In this document: positions 27,811 through 35,775 of the stretch, in pieces
Layout: the number at the start of each line of letters is the position of its first letter
Numbering within the stretch: the first letter of the stretch is position 1
DNA from: Pauljensenia sp902373545
Lineage (GTDB): Bacteria; Actinomycetota; Actinomycetes; Actinomycetales; Actinomycetaceae
Assembly (NCBI RefSeq): GCF_041432775.1
Contig: NZ_JAPWAG010000002.1
Span: 62,001-126,000 of the forward strand
Reading direction: 5' to 3'
DNA: 64,000 bases
Made by a program: the position numbers and the translations under genes
Notes under the pieces: model-generated
Told to the model about the DNA's origin: nothing
The model's input: the letters and a program-made list of their open reading frames with translations, nothing else
Database searches by the model: none

Positions 27811-27841
27811 AGGCCGGGGTTCCCCCGTGGGGCCCCGGCCT
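27811..27841 (+). terminator. terminator-like hairpin
   Basis: AGGCCGGGG pairs with CCCCGGCCT around a 13-base loop and is followed by TTT. No gene remains immediately upstream. It may be the relic of a lost gene in the 27.6-28.2 kb spacer. Confidence 0.5.
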
Positions 27842-27977
27842 TTCGGCGTTAGAGGCAGACAGCGTTGGGGGCGAAGCGTTGTGCCACTGTGCTGGATGGG
27901 GAGAATTGGTCGCGAAGGCGGTTGTGGCCCAGGTGCGGGGCGTCGGGCCGCGCCCCTGCTTGTCAGATGCTGCTTGT

Positions 27978-28080
27978 GGATAGGAACGGCGCATCTGGAT
28001 AGGAAACGACATATCCGGATAGGTTAATAACCTATCCGGATGCCCATAACCTATCCGGATGCACGCAACCTATCCAGATG
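27978..28080. repeat. CATCCGGATAGGT array with inversion (locus L5)
   Basis: Three units in one orientation (GGATAGG, CATCTGGATAGG, CATATCCGGATAGG) are followed by three inverted units of ACCTATCCGGATG, spaced 19 bases. The centre, CCGGATAGGTTA/TAACCTATCCGG, is a perfect 12-bp hairpin with a one-base loop. It lies 115 bases upstream of cobB. Confidence 0.75.
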
Positions 28081-28195
28081 TTGGGAGCGCCCCTCATGTC
28101 GGGAGAGGCTCCCAGCAACATGACTCGTCCTGTGAGCCAGGGGCGCGCGGGCTCCGGGCGTATCCTGGGATGGTAGCGCGAGCAAGGAGGCCCTC

Positions 28196-28945
28196 ATGAA
28201 CGACGACGTTTCTACCCTGGCCGAGTGGATTGCGGATTCCCCGTCAACCGTGTTTTTCGGCGGCGCGGGCGTCTCCACTGAGTCCGGGATCCCCGATTTT
28301 CGCGGGGCGAACGGCTTCTACTTTCAGGAGCGCGAGATTCCCCTCGAGACGGTGCTGAGCATTGACTTCTTCACCAAACACCCCGAAGCGTACTGGGAGT
28401 GGTTCCACGAGATCTACCGCCCGGTGGAGCCCAACGGTGCACACAAAGCCCTGGCGTCGCTAGAAGCGGCGGGCCGGATGGATGCGGTCGTCACGCAGAA
28501 CATCGACGGCCTGCACCACCGGGCCGGGTCGCGCGCCGTGTGGGAGCTGCACGGCAACTGGGAGCGCCTCGTGTGCACGGGCTGCGGAATGGTCGCACCC
28601 CTGGGCGAGGCCGTCACAGTCGACGGGGATCCCGTGCCCGCGTGCCCATCGTGCGCCTCCCAGATGCGCCCGGACATCGTCATGTACGGGGAGTCCTTGG
28701 ATCAGGGAGTCATCGAGGCCGCCGTGTCTGCCATCGCGCGGGCGTCCACGCTGATCGTGGCCGGCACGTCCCTCGTGGTCTACCCGGCGGCGGGCCTCAT
28801 CAACTACTTCTCCGGGGACCACCTGGTGCTCATGAACGCCACCCCGACCTCGGCCGACGCGCACGCGGACCTGATCGTCCGCGACCCGGTCGCCCGCACG
28901 TTCGACCAAGTTATGGCCGAGTTGCGCGAGGAGGGGGCCATCTGA
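28196..28945 (+). CDS. cobB: Sir2-type NAD-dependent protein deacylase
   Basis: Predicted 249 aa. NAD-binding motif FFGGAGVSTESGIPDFRG, catalytic QNIDGLHHRAG and ELHGNWE, and a zinc-binding set of four Cys in CTGCG and CPSC. Removes acetyl or other acyl groups from lysines using NAD+, releasing nicotinamide. It could counter acetyl-phosphate-driven lysine acetylation arising from the Pta-AckA pathway encoded just upstream. Start ATG follows GCAAGGAGG. A truncated second copy of its 5' end lies at 25746-25809. Confidence 0.93.
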   Translation: MNDDVSTLAEWIADSPSTVFFGGAGVSTESGIPDFRGANGFYFQEREIPLETVLSIDFFTKHPEAYWEWFHEIYRPVEPNGAHKALASLEAAGRMDAVVTQNIDGLHHRAGSRAVWELHGNWERLVCTGCGMVAPLGEAVTVDGDPVPACPSCASQMRPDIVMYGESLDQGVIEAAVSAIARASTLIVAGTSLVVYPAAGLINYFSGDHLVLMNATPTSADAHADLIVRDPVARTFDQVMAELREEGAI

Positions 28946-29052
28946 GCGGTAGCGAGTAGCTCACCCCGGGTACACATTCGGACAGGACGCGCTTACGTGT
29001 AGGTCGTTCACCTAGCCAGGTTCTCATGTCCTCTCCCTGAAGCGACGCCTCA

Positions 29053-29283
29053 TCAAGGAGCGAACGAGGCATCCTCAAAGCCCGCATACCCGAAAGCTGG
29101 CGATCCGTTGTAGTTCTTGTGCGTCTTGCTGACAAATGCTCCCGCCTCGGCGACTTCATCAAGATAAGCAACCAGCATCTGGCCCCCTTTGGCTAGATAG
29201 ACGGAAACCCACGCCGCAAGGGCGTGGGTCTTCGATGTGGCACTCTGAGCGCTAGCTCCGTTATCACTTTCTATCTTAGACAC
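29053..29283 (-). CDS. doubtful small ORF
   Basis: A 76-aa open frame with a GTG start and no good ribosome-binding site. The stretch VYLAKGGQMLVAYLDEVAEAG looks protein-like, but I recognise no family. The region from 28946 to 29350 is lower in G+C than its surroundings and could hold a gene remnant. Confidence 0.25.
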   Translation of the reverse strand: MSKIESDNGASAQSATSKTHALAAWVSVYLAKGGQMLVAYLDEVAEAGAFVSKTHKNYNGSPAFGYAGFEDASFAP

Positions 29284-29350
29284 GAGCGTTACCCATGTCT
29301 ATCGGAGCCTCCTATGCCTGTCGGGTCCAGGAGACTAGCCCCTCTCCACG

Positions 29351-30253
29351 TCACGCCGACAGGCCCGCGGGGTCCACGAGGGAGAGGGCTCGCGGTGCTC
29401 GGGAGACCCGCACGCTCTGGCCCCACGTGAGGGTGAGGCGGTCGGATTCCATGCCATCACCGAACAGGACGAGGGACTCGGATCCAACAACAAGGCTCAG
29501 CTCCTCACTGTCCGCCAGGATCCCCTCGGTGTGCTCGATGCTGGTGTGGGGGGAGGGCCACGCCTCACGCACGAACCAGGCGAGCGAGGACGAGGTCGGC
29601 GCGGGCAACTCCCCCATCGCTCGGCCACGCTTCAGGGAGGCGCCCCATCCCGTCGCCCCGGTCCCGGTTGAGACGACGACTCCGGAGGAAGACTGGCGCT
29701 CGACCTGGGAGCCGAGGCTCAGCTCATAGCGTGCGCTTTGGTGGCTCGGGTGGCCGATGAACACCTCGTTGAGCGCGGTGATCGTGCGCGAGTCGTCGGA
29801 GGTCGCGCGTACCATCGTCAGCTGGTCCACTCGCAGGTCGGCGCCCGCATCGATACAACCGAGAGCCGAAACCCCCTGGTCGGGCGTGCAGCGCACGAGC
29901 ACGCCGGCGTTCGACTGAGGGACGGAGTTGACGCCGACCACGACCTGGTCGCCCGCGTATTTGGCGACGTTGGCGACCAGGCCGTCGGGACCGACGACAA
30001 CGATGACGTCCTCGGGGGCGAAGAGGAAGCGCGACAGGCTCTCGCGCGACACGTCGGCGCTCGCCCACCCCTCCGGGATGCCCGCGCGCACGCGGGCCAG
30101 GGCTGCCACGTGTGACTCGTGGGCACGCTCGACAGCGTCGAGGGTGCGCCCACGGCGCCGCAGGACGAACTCGACCTGACCGCGCGTGGAGTAGCGGTCC
30201 ATGAGTTCGTCATACTCGGTCGGGCGTCGGACGATGACGGCGCGGCGACGCAT
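29351..30253 (-). CDS. divergent NAD-kinase-like protein
   Basis: Predicted 300 aa from ATG at MRRRAVIVRRPTEYDEL, two bases after the SPFH gene's stop. The second half has the NAD-kinase features LNEVFIGHPSHQSARYEL and SSGVVVSTGTGATGW (usually DGVIVATPTGSTAY-like). The signature GGDGT of NAD kinases is here VGPDGLVANV, that is GPDG, so ATP/NAD binding may be altered. It could be a genuine NAD kinase variant, a kinase for a related nucleotide, or a sensor without activity. Co-transcribed with the SPFH gene and near nadE, cobB and an NrtR-like regulator, all NAD-connected. Confidence 0.7.
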   Translation of the reverse strand: MRRRAVIVRRPTEYDELMDRYSTRGQVEFVLRRRGRTLDAVERAHESHVAALARVRAGIPEGWASADVSRESLSRFLFAPEDVIVVVGPDGLVANVAKYAGDQVVVGVNSVPQSNAGVLVRCTPDQGVSALGCIDAGADLRVDQLTMVRATSDDSRTITALNEVFIGHPSHQSARYELSLGSQVERQSSSGVVVSTGTGATGWGASLKRGRAMGELPAPTSSSLAWFVREAWPSPHTSIEHTEGILADSEELSLVVGSESLVLFGDGMESDRLTLTWGQSVRVSRAPRALSLVDPAGLSA

Positions 30254-30255
30254 GG

Positions 30256-31266
30256 CTACTTGCCTGCCTTCTTGGAGCCGGTGAATGCCGAGACGAGATC
30301 GCTGAGCACGTCGGCGGTGATGGTGATGTCGCCGAAGGACGGCATGTTCTTGGCCAGTTCCTTGAGGGCGACGGCGCGCGCCACCTCTGGTCCGGCCTCG
30401 CCGAGGGCCCTGACGTAGGATGCATCGGTCGCAGTCCGCGCGGCACCAGCGGTCTTCCAATCCGCCTCGTAGGCTTTGGCTTTTTCGACGATGCGTCGCG
30501 CTTCTGCCTCGACGGCGATCGCGTCGGCGGCGGCCTTCTCTTCGGCCTCGCGCCGCGCGTTGTGGCCTTCCTGGTCAACCAGGTCGGCGCGCTTACGGGC
30601 CAGATCAAGCTTGGACTGCATCTCATTTTCGGAGATCTGTGACTCGCGTTCGACGGCGAGAGCGCGACGTTCGTAGAGGGCGCGGTCGGCCTCGGCTTGG
30701 AGTTGCTCGAGGAGCGGGGCGCGCAGGGAGGACTCGACCCCCTCGTCCGGGCGCAGGCTCATGAGGCGCACATCGACGACGGCGACGCCGGTGGCGCGCA
30801 GCCGCTCGTCCGATTCGAAGGCCTCTTCGAGGATCTGGCCGACGCGATCCAGAGAACCGGAGATGGCCTCGGACAGGGGCATCTTGCCAATGGACGAGGC
30901 CAGGGCCGAGTGGGCGATTCGGGTGACGGTTTCGTCGATCTGCCACAACCCCTGCGCATCATTGCTCGCGTCTCGGGGGTACAGGTCGAAGTCGTAGTGC
31001 GAGGCGGCGGCCTCGGCCTCCTCGATGCGGTAGGTGATGGCGACTTGGGCGCTGACGTTTTGCTGGTCGGCGGAGGGGACCTGCACGAGGAAGCTGTGGG
31101 TGCGGTTGGCGGTGGGTACTTCCGCGAGCGCGCAGCGTCCCGCGCGCAGCCAGAAGGACTGGCCGACGCCGGAGCGGATGGTTTGCCCGGCCCGGATTTG
31201 GACGACGTGGTCGCCGGCGCCGCCCTGGTAGCGGATGAGGAAGGGGTGGTGGTGGAGGGTTCCCAT
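30256..31266 (-). CDS. SPFH/band-7-like protein
   Basis: Predicted 336 aa from ATG at MGTLHHHPFLIRYQGG, five bases after AAGGAG. Residues about 1-190 form an SPFH-like domain (VQIRAGQTIRSGVGQSFWLR, VSAQVAITYRIEEAEAAASH). Residues about 190-280 are a charged Ala/Glu/Arg-rich coiled coil, and a short C-terminal domain follows. No N-terminal membrane helix is visible, unlike classic flotillins and stomatins. Such proteins form oligomeric scaffolds. It is coupled to the NAD-kinase-like gene and transcribed divergently from the NrtR-like regulator, which suggests a NAD-linked scaffold, an inference from position. Confidence 0.75.
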   Translation of the reverse strand: MGTLHHHPFLIRYQGGAGDHVVQIRAGQTIRSGVGQSFWLRAGRCALAEVPTANRTHSFLVQVPSADQQNVSAQVAITYRIEEAEAAASHYDFDLYPRDASNDAQGLWQIDETVTRIAHSALASSIGKMPLSEAISGSLDRVGQILEEAFESDERLRATGVAVVDVRLMSLRPDEGVESSLRAPLLEQLQAEADRALYERRALAVERESQISENEMQSKLDLARKRADLVDQEGHNARREAEEKAAADAIAVEAEARRIVEKAKAYEADWKTAGAARTATDASYVRALGEAGPEVARAVALKELAKNMPSFGDITITADVLSDLVSAFTGSKKAGK

Positions 31267-31336
31267 GATGGCTCCTTGCTTGGGTGGTCTCCCACTTGTT
31301 TGTGTCATACTGACGATAATCCGCATCAGCATTTAA

Positions 31337-31349
31337 TGTCAACTCGACA
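31337..31349. promoter_or_regulatory. candidate NrtR operator
   Basis: TGTCAACTCGACA is an imperfect palindrome midway between the divergent SPFH and NrtR-like genes. On the minus strand it covers a TTGACA box usable as a -35. Two further GTGTCA half-sites flank it on opposite strands (near 31302 and 31364). Autoregulation and control of the SPFH operon are inferred. Confidence 0.35.
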
Positions 31350-31370
31350 CAAATAGGTTATGCTGACACT

Positions 31371-32126
31371 ATGACTGAACCCCTCACCATCCCGGTCGCC
31401 GTCGACGTCGTGGCTCTGACGGTCATCGACCACACCCTGCACACGCTCGTCGTGCGCCGAGGTATCGAGCCCTTCAAGGACCACCTGGCCCTGCCCGGCG
31501 GCTTCCTGCGAGAGGGTGAACAAACCGAGCAAGCCGCCGCGCGCGAGCTCGAAGAGGAAACCGGCATCACTCCCCCGGGCCACCTCGAGCAACTGCGCAC
31601 CTACGGCCCCATCGGACGAGACCCCCGAGGCCCCATCCTCTCCGTCGTCTACCTCCTCCTCGCCCCATCTTTTTCACCCACGCGTGCAGGCGGCGACGCC
31701 GCCGGAGCACTGTGGTGCCCGGTCGATGCGCTCCTCGCGCCCGACTCACCCCTCGCCTTCGACCACGCCACCATCCTCGCCGACGGGGTAGAGCGCGCAC
31801 GCTCCAAGATCGAATACTCACCCCTGGCCACCTCCTTCTGCGGCCCCGAGTTCACGATCACCCAGCTGCGCACCACCTACGAAGCCATCTGGGGATCGGC
31901 CCTCGACCCGCGCAACTTCCACAGAAAAGCAACGAAAACAGCCTCCTTCATCAAAGCGACGGGTGCCACCGTGCGCGAGGGAGCCGGGCGCCCCGCCGCC
32001 CTGTACCGACTGGCCCCCGGCGTCGACGAGACGGCCTTCGTTCTCGACCCACCCCTGCGCCGACCACCCGCCCCAGCCCCGGCCTCGTCAATGAAGAGCG
32101 CAAGCGCGCCGAGTACGCAAGAATAA
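31371..32126 (+). CDS. nrtR: NrtR-like Nudix-domain transcriptional regulator
   Basis: Predicted 251 aa. The N-terminal Nudix domain carries an intact Nudix box (G at GFLREGE, then AARELEEETGI). The C-terminal about 90 residues (SFCGPEFTITQLRTTYEAIW onward, with RNFHRKATKTASFI) resemble the winged-helix domain of NrtR regulators that sense ADP-ribose and control NAD synthesis. It stands between a divergent SPFH/NAD-kinase-like operon and nadE, 21 bases before nadE, so it likely controls both. A plain Nudix hydrolase is less likely given the C-terminal domain. Confidence 0.8.
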   Translation: MTEPLTIPVAVDVVALTVIDHTLHTLVVRRGIEPFKDHLALPGGFLREGEQTEQAAARELEEETGITPPGHLEQLRTYGPIGRDPRGPILSVVYLLLAPSFSPTRAGGDAAGALWCPVDALLAPDSPLAFDHATILADGVERARSKIEYSPLATSFCGPEFTITQLRTTYEAIWGSALDPRNFHRKATKTASFIKATGATVREGAGRPAALYRLAPGVDETAFVLDPPLRRPPAPAPASSMKSASAPSTQE

Positions 32127-32147
32127 GCCCAGTACCAAAGGAGAACC

Positions 32148-34229
32148 ATGAACTTCCATTCCCTCTACGACCAGGGCTTCGCGCGCGTTGCCGCCGTGAC
32201 CCTGCCCGTGCACCCCGCGCGCCCCTTCGAGAACGCACGCGAAATCATTGACACCGCACGCGAGCTTGACGCGCGCGGCGTCGCAGTCGCCGTCTACCCC
32301 GAACTGTGCGTCTCCGGCTACGCCATCGACGATCTCCTCCTGCAGGACGTGCTGCTCGATAACGTCGAGAAGGCCCTCGCCACCATCGTCGAGGCCAGCG
32401 CCGACCTGCTCCCCCTCCTCATCGTGGGCGCACCGCTGCGCAAGGACAACGCCCTGTACAACTGCGCCGTCGCCATCCACCGCGGGCGCGTGCTGGCGAT
32501 CATCCCCAAGTCGCACCTGCCCAACTACCGCGAGTTCTACGAGAAGCGCCACTTCGTCACCATGCCTCCGCGCGCCTGCGAGCGCATCGAAGTGCCGTGG
32601 GGCGGCATCGAGGAATTTTCCGGCGGACCCGTGTGGGTGCCCTTCGGCCAGGTCCTCATTTCCGCCGACGACGTGCCCGGCCTAACCGTCGGCATCGAAA
32701 TCTGCGAAGACATGTGGGTACCCGTCACCCCGGCCACCGAGCTGGCGCTCGCGGGCGCAACCGTCCTGGCGAACCTGTCCGCCTCCCCCATCACCGTGGG
32801 ACGCGGCGCAGACCGCGAGCTCATGGTGCGCTCGGTATCCTCGCGCTGCTCGGCAGCCTACATCTACACGGCCGCGGGCATGGGCGAGTCCAGCACGGAC
32901 CTGGCATGGGACGGCGAGACCATGATTTACGAGGCCGGGGACCGCCTGGCGATCGGCGAGCGCTTCCAGGAGGGCGCGCACATCACGATCGCCGACGTGG
33001 ATCTGGAGCGTCTGCGCACGGAGCGCAAGCGCCAGAACTCGTTCACGGACAACGCCCAGCGCTATTTCGCGGGCGACGAGCGCATGGCCCCGCAGGAGGT
33101 CGAGTTCACGCTCGACCCGCCGCGCACCGACTTGGGCCTGGAGCGAGCCGTCAACCGTTTCCCCTTCGTCCCCAACGACCCCACGCGCCTGGAGCAAGAC
33201 TGCTACGAGGCCTACAACATTCAGGTGGCCGGCCTGGTCCAGCGCCTGCGCGCGATCGGCAACCCGAAGATCGTCATCGGTGTGTCGGGCGGCCTGGATT
33301 CGACGCACGCGCTGGTCGTGGCCTCCCGCGCGATGGACCTGCTGGGCCGTCCGCGCACGGACATCCTGTGCTACACGCTGCCCGGTTTCGCCACCTCCGA
33401 GCGCACGAAGAAGAACGCGACCCTGCTGTGTCAGTACCTGGGCACGTCCTTCCAGGAGATCGACATCCGCCCGGCGGCCACGCAGATGCTGGCCGACATC
33501 GGTCACCCCTACGGCGAGGGCGAGGCCACCTACGACGTGACCTTTGAGAACGTCCAGGCGGGCCTGCGCACCGACTACCTGTTCCGCCTGGCCAACCATC
33601 TGGGCGGCATCGTGCTGGGCACGGGTGACCTGTCCGAGCTGGCGTTGGGCTGGTGCACCTACGGCGTGGGCGACCAGATGAGCCACTACGCGGTCAACAC
33701 GGGCGTTCCGAAGACCCTCATGCAGCACCTGATCCGCTGGGTCGTATCCTCCAAGCAGTTCGACGACCGCGTCGGTGAGGTCCTCCTGTCGATCCTGCAC
33801 ACGGAGATCTCCCCCGAGCTGGTTCCCGCCAAGCCGGGCGAGAAGATGCAGTCCACGCAGGACAAGATCGGCCCCTACAACCTGCAGGACTTCACGCTCT
33901 ACTACGTGCTGCGCCGCGGCGCGCGCCCCTCGAAGATCGCATTCCTCGCCGAGAAGGCATGGTCGGACGCCTCGGTCGGCTCCTGGCCGGTCGGCTTCCC
34001 CGAGGAGGACAAGGTCGCCTACTCGCTCGAGGAGATCGTCAAGTGGGAGCGCCTGTTCCTGTGGCGTTTCTTCAGCCAGCAGTTCAAGCGCAGCGCCCTG
34101 CCCAACGGCCCGAAGGTCATGGCCGGCGGCTCCCTGTCCCCGCGCGGGGATTGGCGCATGCCCTCGGACGTGTCGGGCGCGGATTGGGTCACCGAACTCG
34201 ACGAGGCCGTGAAGGGCCTGGTCGACTGA
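32148..34229 (+). CDS. nadE: glutamine-dependent NAD+ synthetase
   Basis: Predicted 693 aa, the two-domain form. The N-terminal nitrilase-type glutaminase has the catalytic Glu near AVYPELCVSGY, Lys in IIPKSHLPNYREFYE and Cys in VGIEICEDMWVP. The C-terminal synthetase has the P-loop-like VIGVSGGLDSTHALVVA and GTGDLSELALGWCTYG. It makes NAD+ from nicotinic acid adenine dinucleotide, ATP and glutamine nitrogen. Preceded by AAAGGAG and likely co-transcribed with nrtR. Length and domain order match the mycobacterial enzyme. Confidence 0.96.
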   Translation: MNFHSLYDQGFARVAAVTLPVHPARPFENAREIIDTARELDARGVAVAVYPELCVSGYAIDDLLLQDVLLDNVEKALATIVEASADLLPLLIVGAPLRKDNALYNCAVAIHRGRVLAIIPKSHLPNYREFYEKRHFVTMPPRACERIEVPWGGIEEFSGGPVWVPFGQVLISADDVPGLTVGIEICEDMWVPVTPATELALAGATVLANLSASPITVGRGADRELMVRSVSSRCSAAYIYTAAGMGESSTDLAWDGETMIYEAGDRLAIGERFQEGAHITIADVDLERLRTERKRQNSFTDNAQRYFAGDERMAPQEVEFTLDPPRTDLGLERAVNRFPFVPNDPTRLEQDCYEAYNIQVAGLVQRLRAIGNPKIVIGVSGGLDSTHALVVASRAMDLLGRPRTDILCYTLPGFATSERTKKNATLLCQYLGTSFQEIDIRPAATQMLADIGHPYGEGEATYDVTFENVQAGLRTDYLFRLANHLGGIVLGTGDLSELALGWCTYGVGDQMSHYAVNTGVPKTLMQHLIRWVVSSKQFDDRVGEVLLSILHTEISPELVPAKPGEKMQSTQDKIGPYNLQDFTLYYVLRRGARPSKIAFLAEKAWSDASVGSWPVGFPEEDKVAYSLEEIVKWERLFLWRFFSQQFKRSALPNGPKVMAGGSLSPRGDWRMPSDVSGADWVTELDEAVKGLVD

Positions 34230-34283
34230 CCTGACGCTCGCTCGGCCGACTTCACGCTCGCTCGACTGACCGAGCTAGTTCCC

Positions 34284-34311
34284 GGGGCGGTGCTCACGTG
34301 AGCACCGCCCC
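34284..34311 (+). terminator. perfect palindrome after nadE
   Basis: GGGGCGGTGCTCAC joins directly to GTGAGCACCGCCCC, a 28-base perfect palindrome, 55 bases after the nadE stop. It has no U-run. Confidence 0.6.
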
Positions 34312-34360
34312 TCGGCTTACTCAGGCTTACTCAGGCTTACTCAGGCTTACTCAGGCTTAC
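34312..34360. repeat. 10-bp tandem repeat
   Basis: TCAGGCTTAC occurs four times without interruption (34321-34360) after a variant TCGGCTTAC. It sits between the nadE terminator and TIR element copy B. Confidence 0.85.
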
Positions 34361-34376
34361 TCACAGCAGCACTCAC

Positions 34377-34491
34377 AATTTCGCACGTAATTCCCCCGCG
34401 ACTTCGCGATGACTCACACCAGAAACGTTGAAAATACGCCGTTTTTCAATGTGCTAATAAAATTTAGGTTAGCCAAATTACGTGCGAAATT
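34377..34491. repeat. TIR element, copy B
   Basis: 115 bp with perfect 16-bp terminal inverted repeats, AATTTCGCACGTAATT and AATTACGTGCGAAATT. The core has AACGTTGAAAA like the other copies. Near its right end it contains TTAGGTTAGCC, which resembles half of a DtxR/IdeR box. Confidence 0.85.
34464..34482. promoter_or_regulatory. possible DtxR/IdeR half-box inside TIR element B
   Basis: TTAGGTTAGCC followed by AAATTACG: the first 11 bases equal the left part of the consensus TTAGGTTAGCCTAACCTAA, the rest do not. It is 226 bases upstream of the iron transporter gene. Confidence 0.3.
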
Positions 34492-34647
34492 TCTGAAATG
34501 CGTGAGCTTGACAACAAGCGACCGCCGTCGGCGGGAGGAAGGTGCGGCCGACGAACGCGTGAACGCGAAGCCCCGACAGGACAGCGCGAAACTATGCGCA
34601 CACTCACACGCACGCGAGCCCAAATTTCTGTAAGGTTAGTTTGGCAG

Positions 34648-34666
34648 TTAGGTAAGCCTAGCTTTT
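34648..34666. promoter_or_regulatory. DtxR/IdeR-like iron box
   Basis: TTAGGTAAGCCTAGCTTTT lies 42 bases before the start of the iron-binding lipoprotein gene and matches the actinobacterial iron-repressor consensus at most of the first 13 positions. TAAGGTTAG at 34631 gives a second half-site. Predicted repression by Fe2+-loaded DtxR/IdeR. Confidence 0.6.
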
Positions 34667-34707
34667 CCTATTTCAGTGCCATCACAAGTAACTATGACGG
34701 AGAAATA

Positions 34708-35718
34708 ATGACTCGCACGACCACCTCCCTGGCCGCCATCGCCGCCATCGCTGCCCTCGGCCTGGCTGCCTGTTCCTCGGGCGCCGCCCCCTCCTCGCAG
34801 CCCTCCGCTGCCTCGGGCGACACCGCGAGCGCCACCCAGGCCTCGTCGGTGACAATCGACGCAAACGACGGCATGGTCGAGATCAACTTGCCCGTCACCC
34901 GCGCGGCCTCCCTGGACAACCGCACCTTCGAGGTGCTGCAGCAGTGGGACGTCGAGCTGGTCGCCGCCCCCAAGAAGCTCATCCCCTCCACCATCACCGC
35001 GTTTAACGGCGAGGGCGTCGCCGACGTGGGCATGCACCGCGAGCCCAACCTCGAGGCCCTGGTCGCCGCCGAGCCCGACCTGATCATCTCCGGCCAGCGC
35101 TTCTCCAAGTTCGACTCCCAGATCAAGGAGCTCGCCCCCGACGTCCCGCTCATCAACCTTGAGCCGCGCGACGGACAGCCCTTCGACAAGGAGCTTATCC
35201 GTCAGGTCACCGACCTCGGCGAGATCTTCGGCAAGCAGGCCGAAGCCAAGAAGCTCGTCGACGACTTCAACGCCTCGATCGAGCGCGCCAAGAACGCCTA
35301 CGACGGCACCTCCACCGTCATGGCAGTCGACGTCTCCGGCGGCAACATCGGCTACGTCGCCCCCGGCAAGGGCCGCACCTGGGGCCCGGTCTTCGACCTG
35401 CTCGACCTCAAGCCCGCCCTCGAGATCGAAGGTGCGACCGACTCGCACACCGGCGACGACATCTCCGTCGAAGCCATCGCCGAGTCCAACCCCGCATGGA
35501 TGCTGGTCCTCGACCGCGACGCCGCCATCACCAAGGACGGTTCCAACACCCCGGCCGAGACCGTGATCTCCGGTAACGCCGTCCTTCAGAACGTCACCGC
35601 CATCAGCACGGGCCAGGTCGTCTACGCACCCAACGACACCTACACCAACGAGTCCATCATCACCTACACGGAGATCTTCAACTCCCTCGCGGACGCCTTC
35701 GAGGCCGCGAAGAAGTGA
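34708..35718 (+). CDS. siderophore/iron ABC transporter substrate-binding lipoprotein
   Basis: Predicted 336 aa beginning MTRTTTSLAAIAAIAALGLA with a lipobox LAAC (Cys about 22), so it is exported and lipid-anchored. ATG chosen for the ACGGAG upstream; the longer open frame is non-coding. The mature part has the TroA/FepB-type bilobed layout (EVLQQWDVELVAAPKKL, EPDLIISGQRFSKFDSQIKE, a long connecting helix, then GGNIGYVAPGKGRTWGP). It is followed by two FecCD-type permeases and an ATPase. Most like the CeuE/YclQ group that binds ferric catecholate-type siderophores, judged from memory of the sequences. Confidence 0.88.
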   Translation: MTRTTTSLAAIAAIAALGLAACSSGAAPSSQPSAASGDTASATQASSVTIDANDGMVEINLPVTRAASLDNRTFEVLQQWDVELVAAPKKLIPSTITAFNGEGVADVGMHREPNLEALVAAEPDLIISGQRFSKFDSQIKELAPDVPLINLEPRDGQPFDKELIRQVTDLGEIFGKQAEAKKLVDDFNASIERAKNAYDGTSTVMAVDVSGGNIGYVAPGKGRTWGPVFDLLDLKPALEIEGATDSHTGDDISVEAIAESNPAWMLVLDRDAAITKDGSNTPAETVISGNAVLQNVTAISTGQVVYAPNDTYTNESIITYTEIFNSLADAFEAAKK

Positions 35719-35732
35719 TCCTCTGACACACT

Positions 35733-35764
35733 CGCGGGTGCCGCCCCACCGGGCGGCACCCGCG
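35733..35764 (+). terminator. hairpin inside the iron-transport operon
   Basis: CGCGGGTGCCGCCC and GGGCGGCACCCGCG form a perfect 14-bp stem with a CACC loop, in the 57-base gap between binding-protein and permease genes. It probably attenuates read-through or stabilises the upstream mRNA, giving more binding protein than permease. Confidence 0.65.
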
Positions 35765-35775
35765 CCCCCCTTCTC

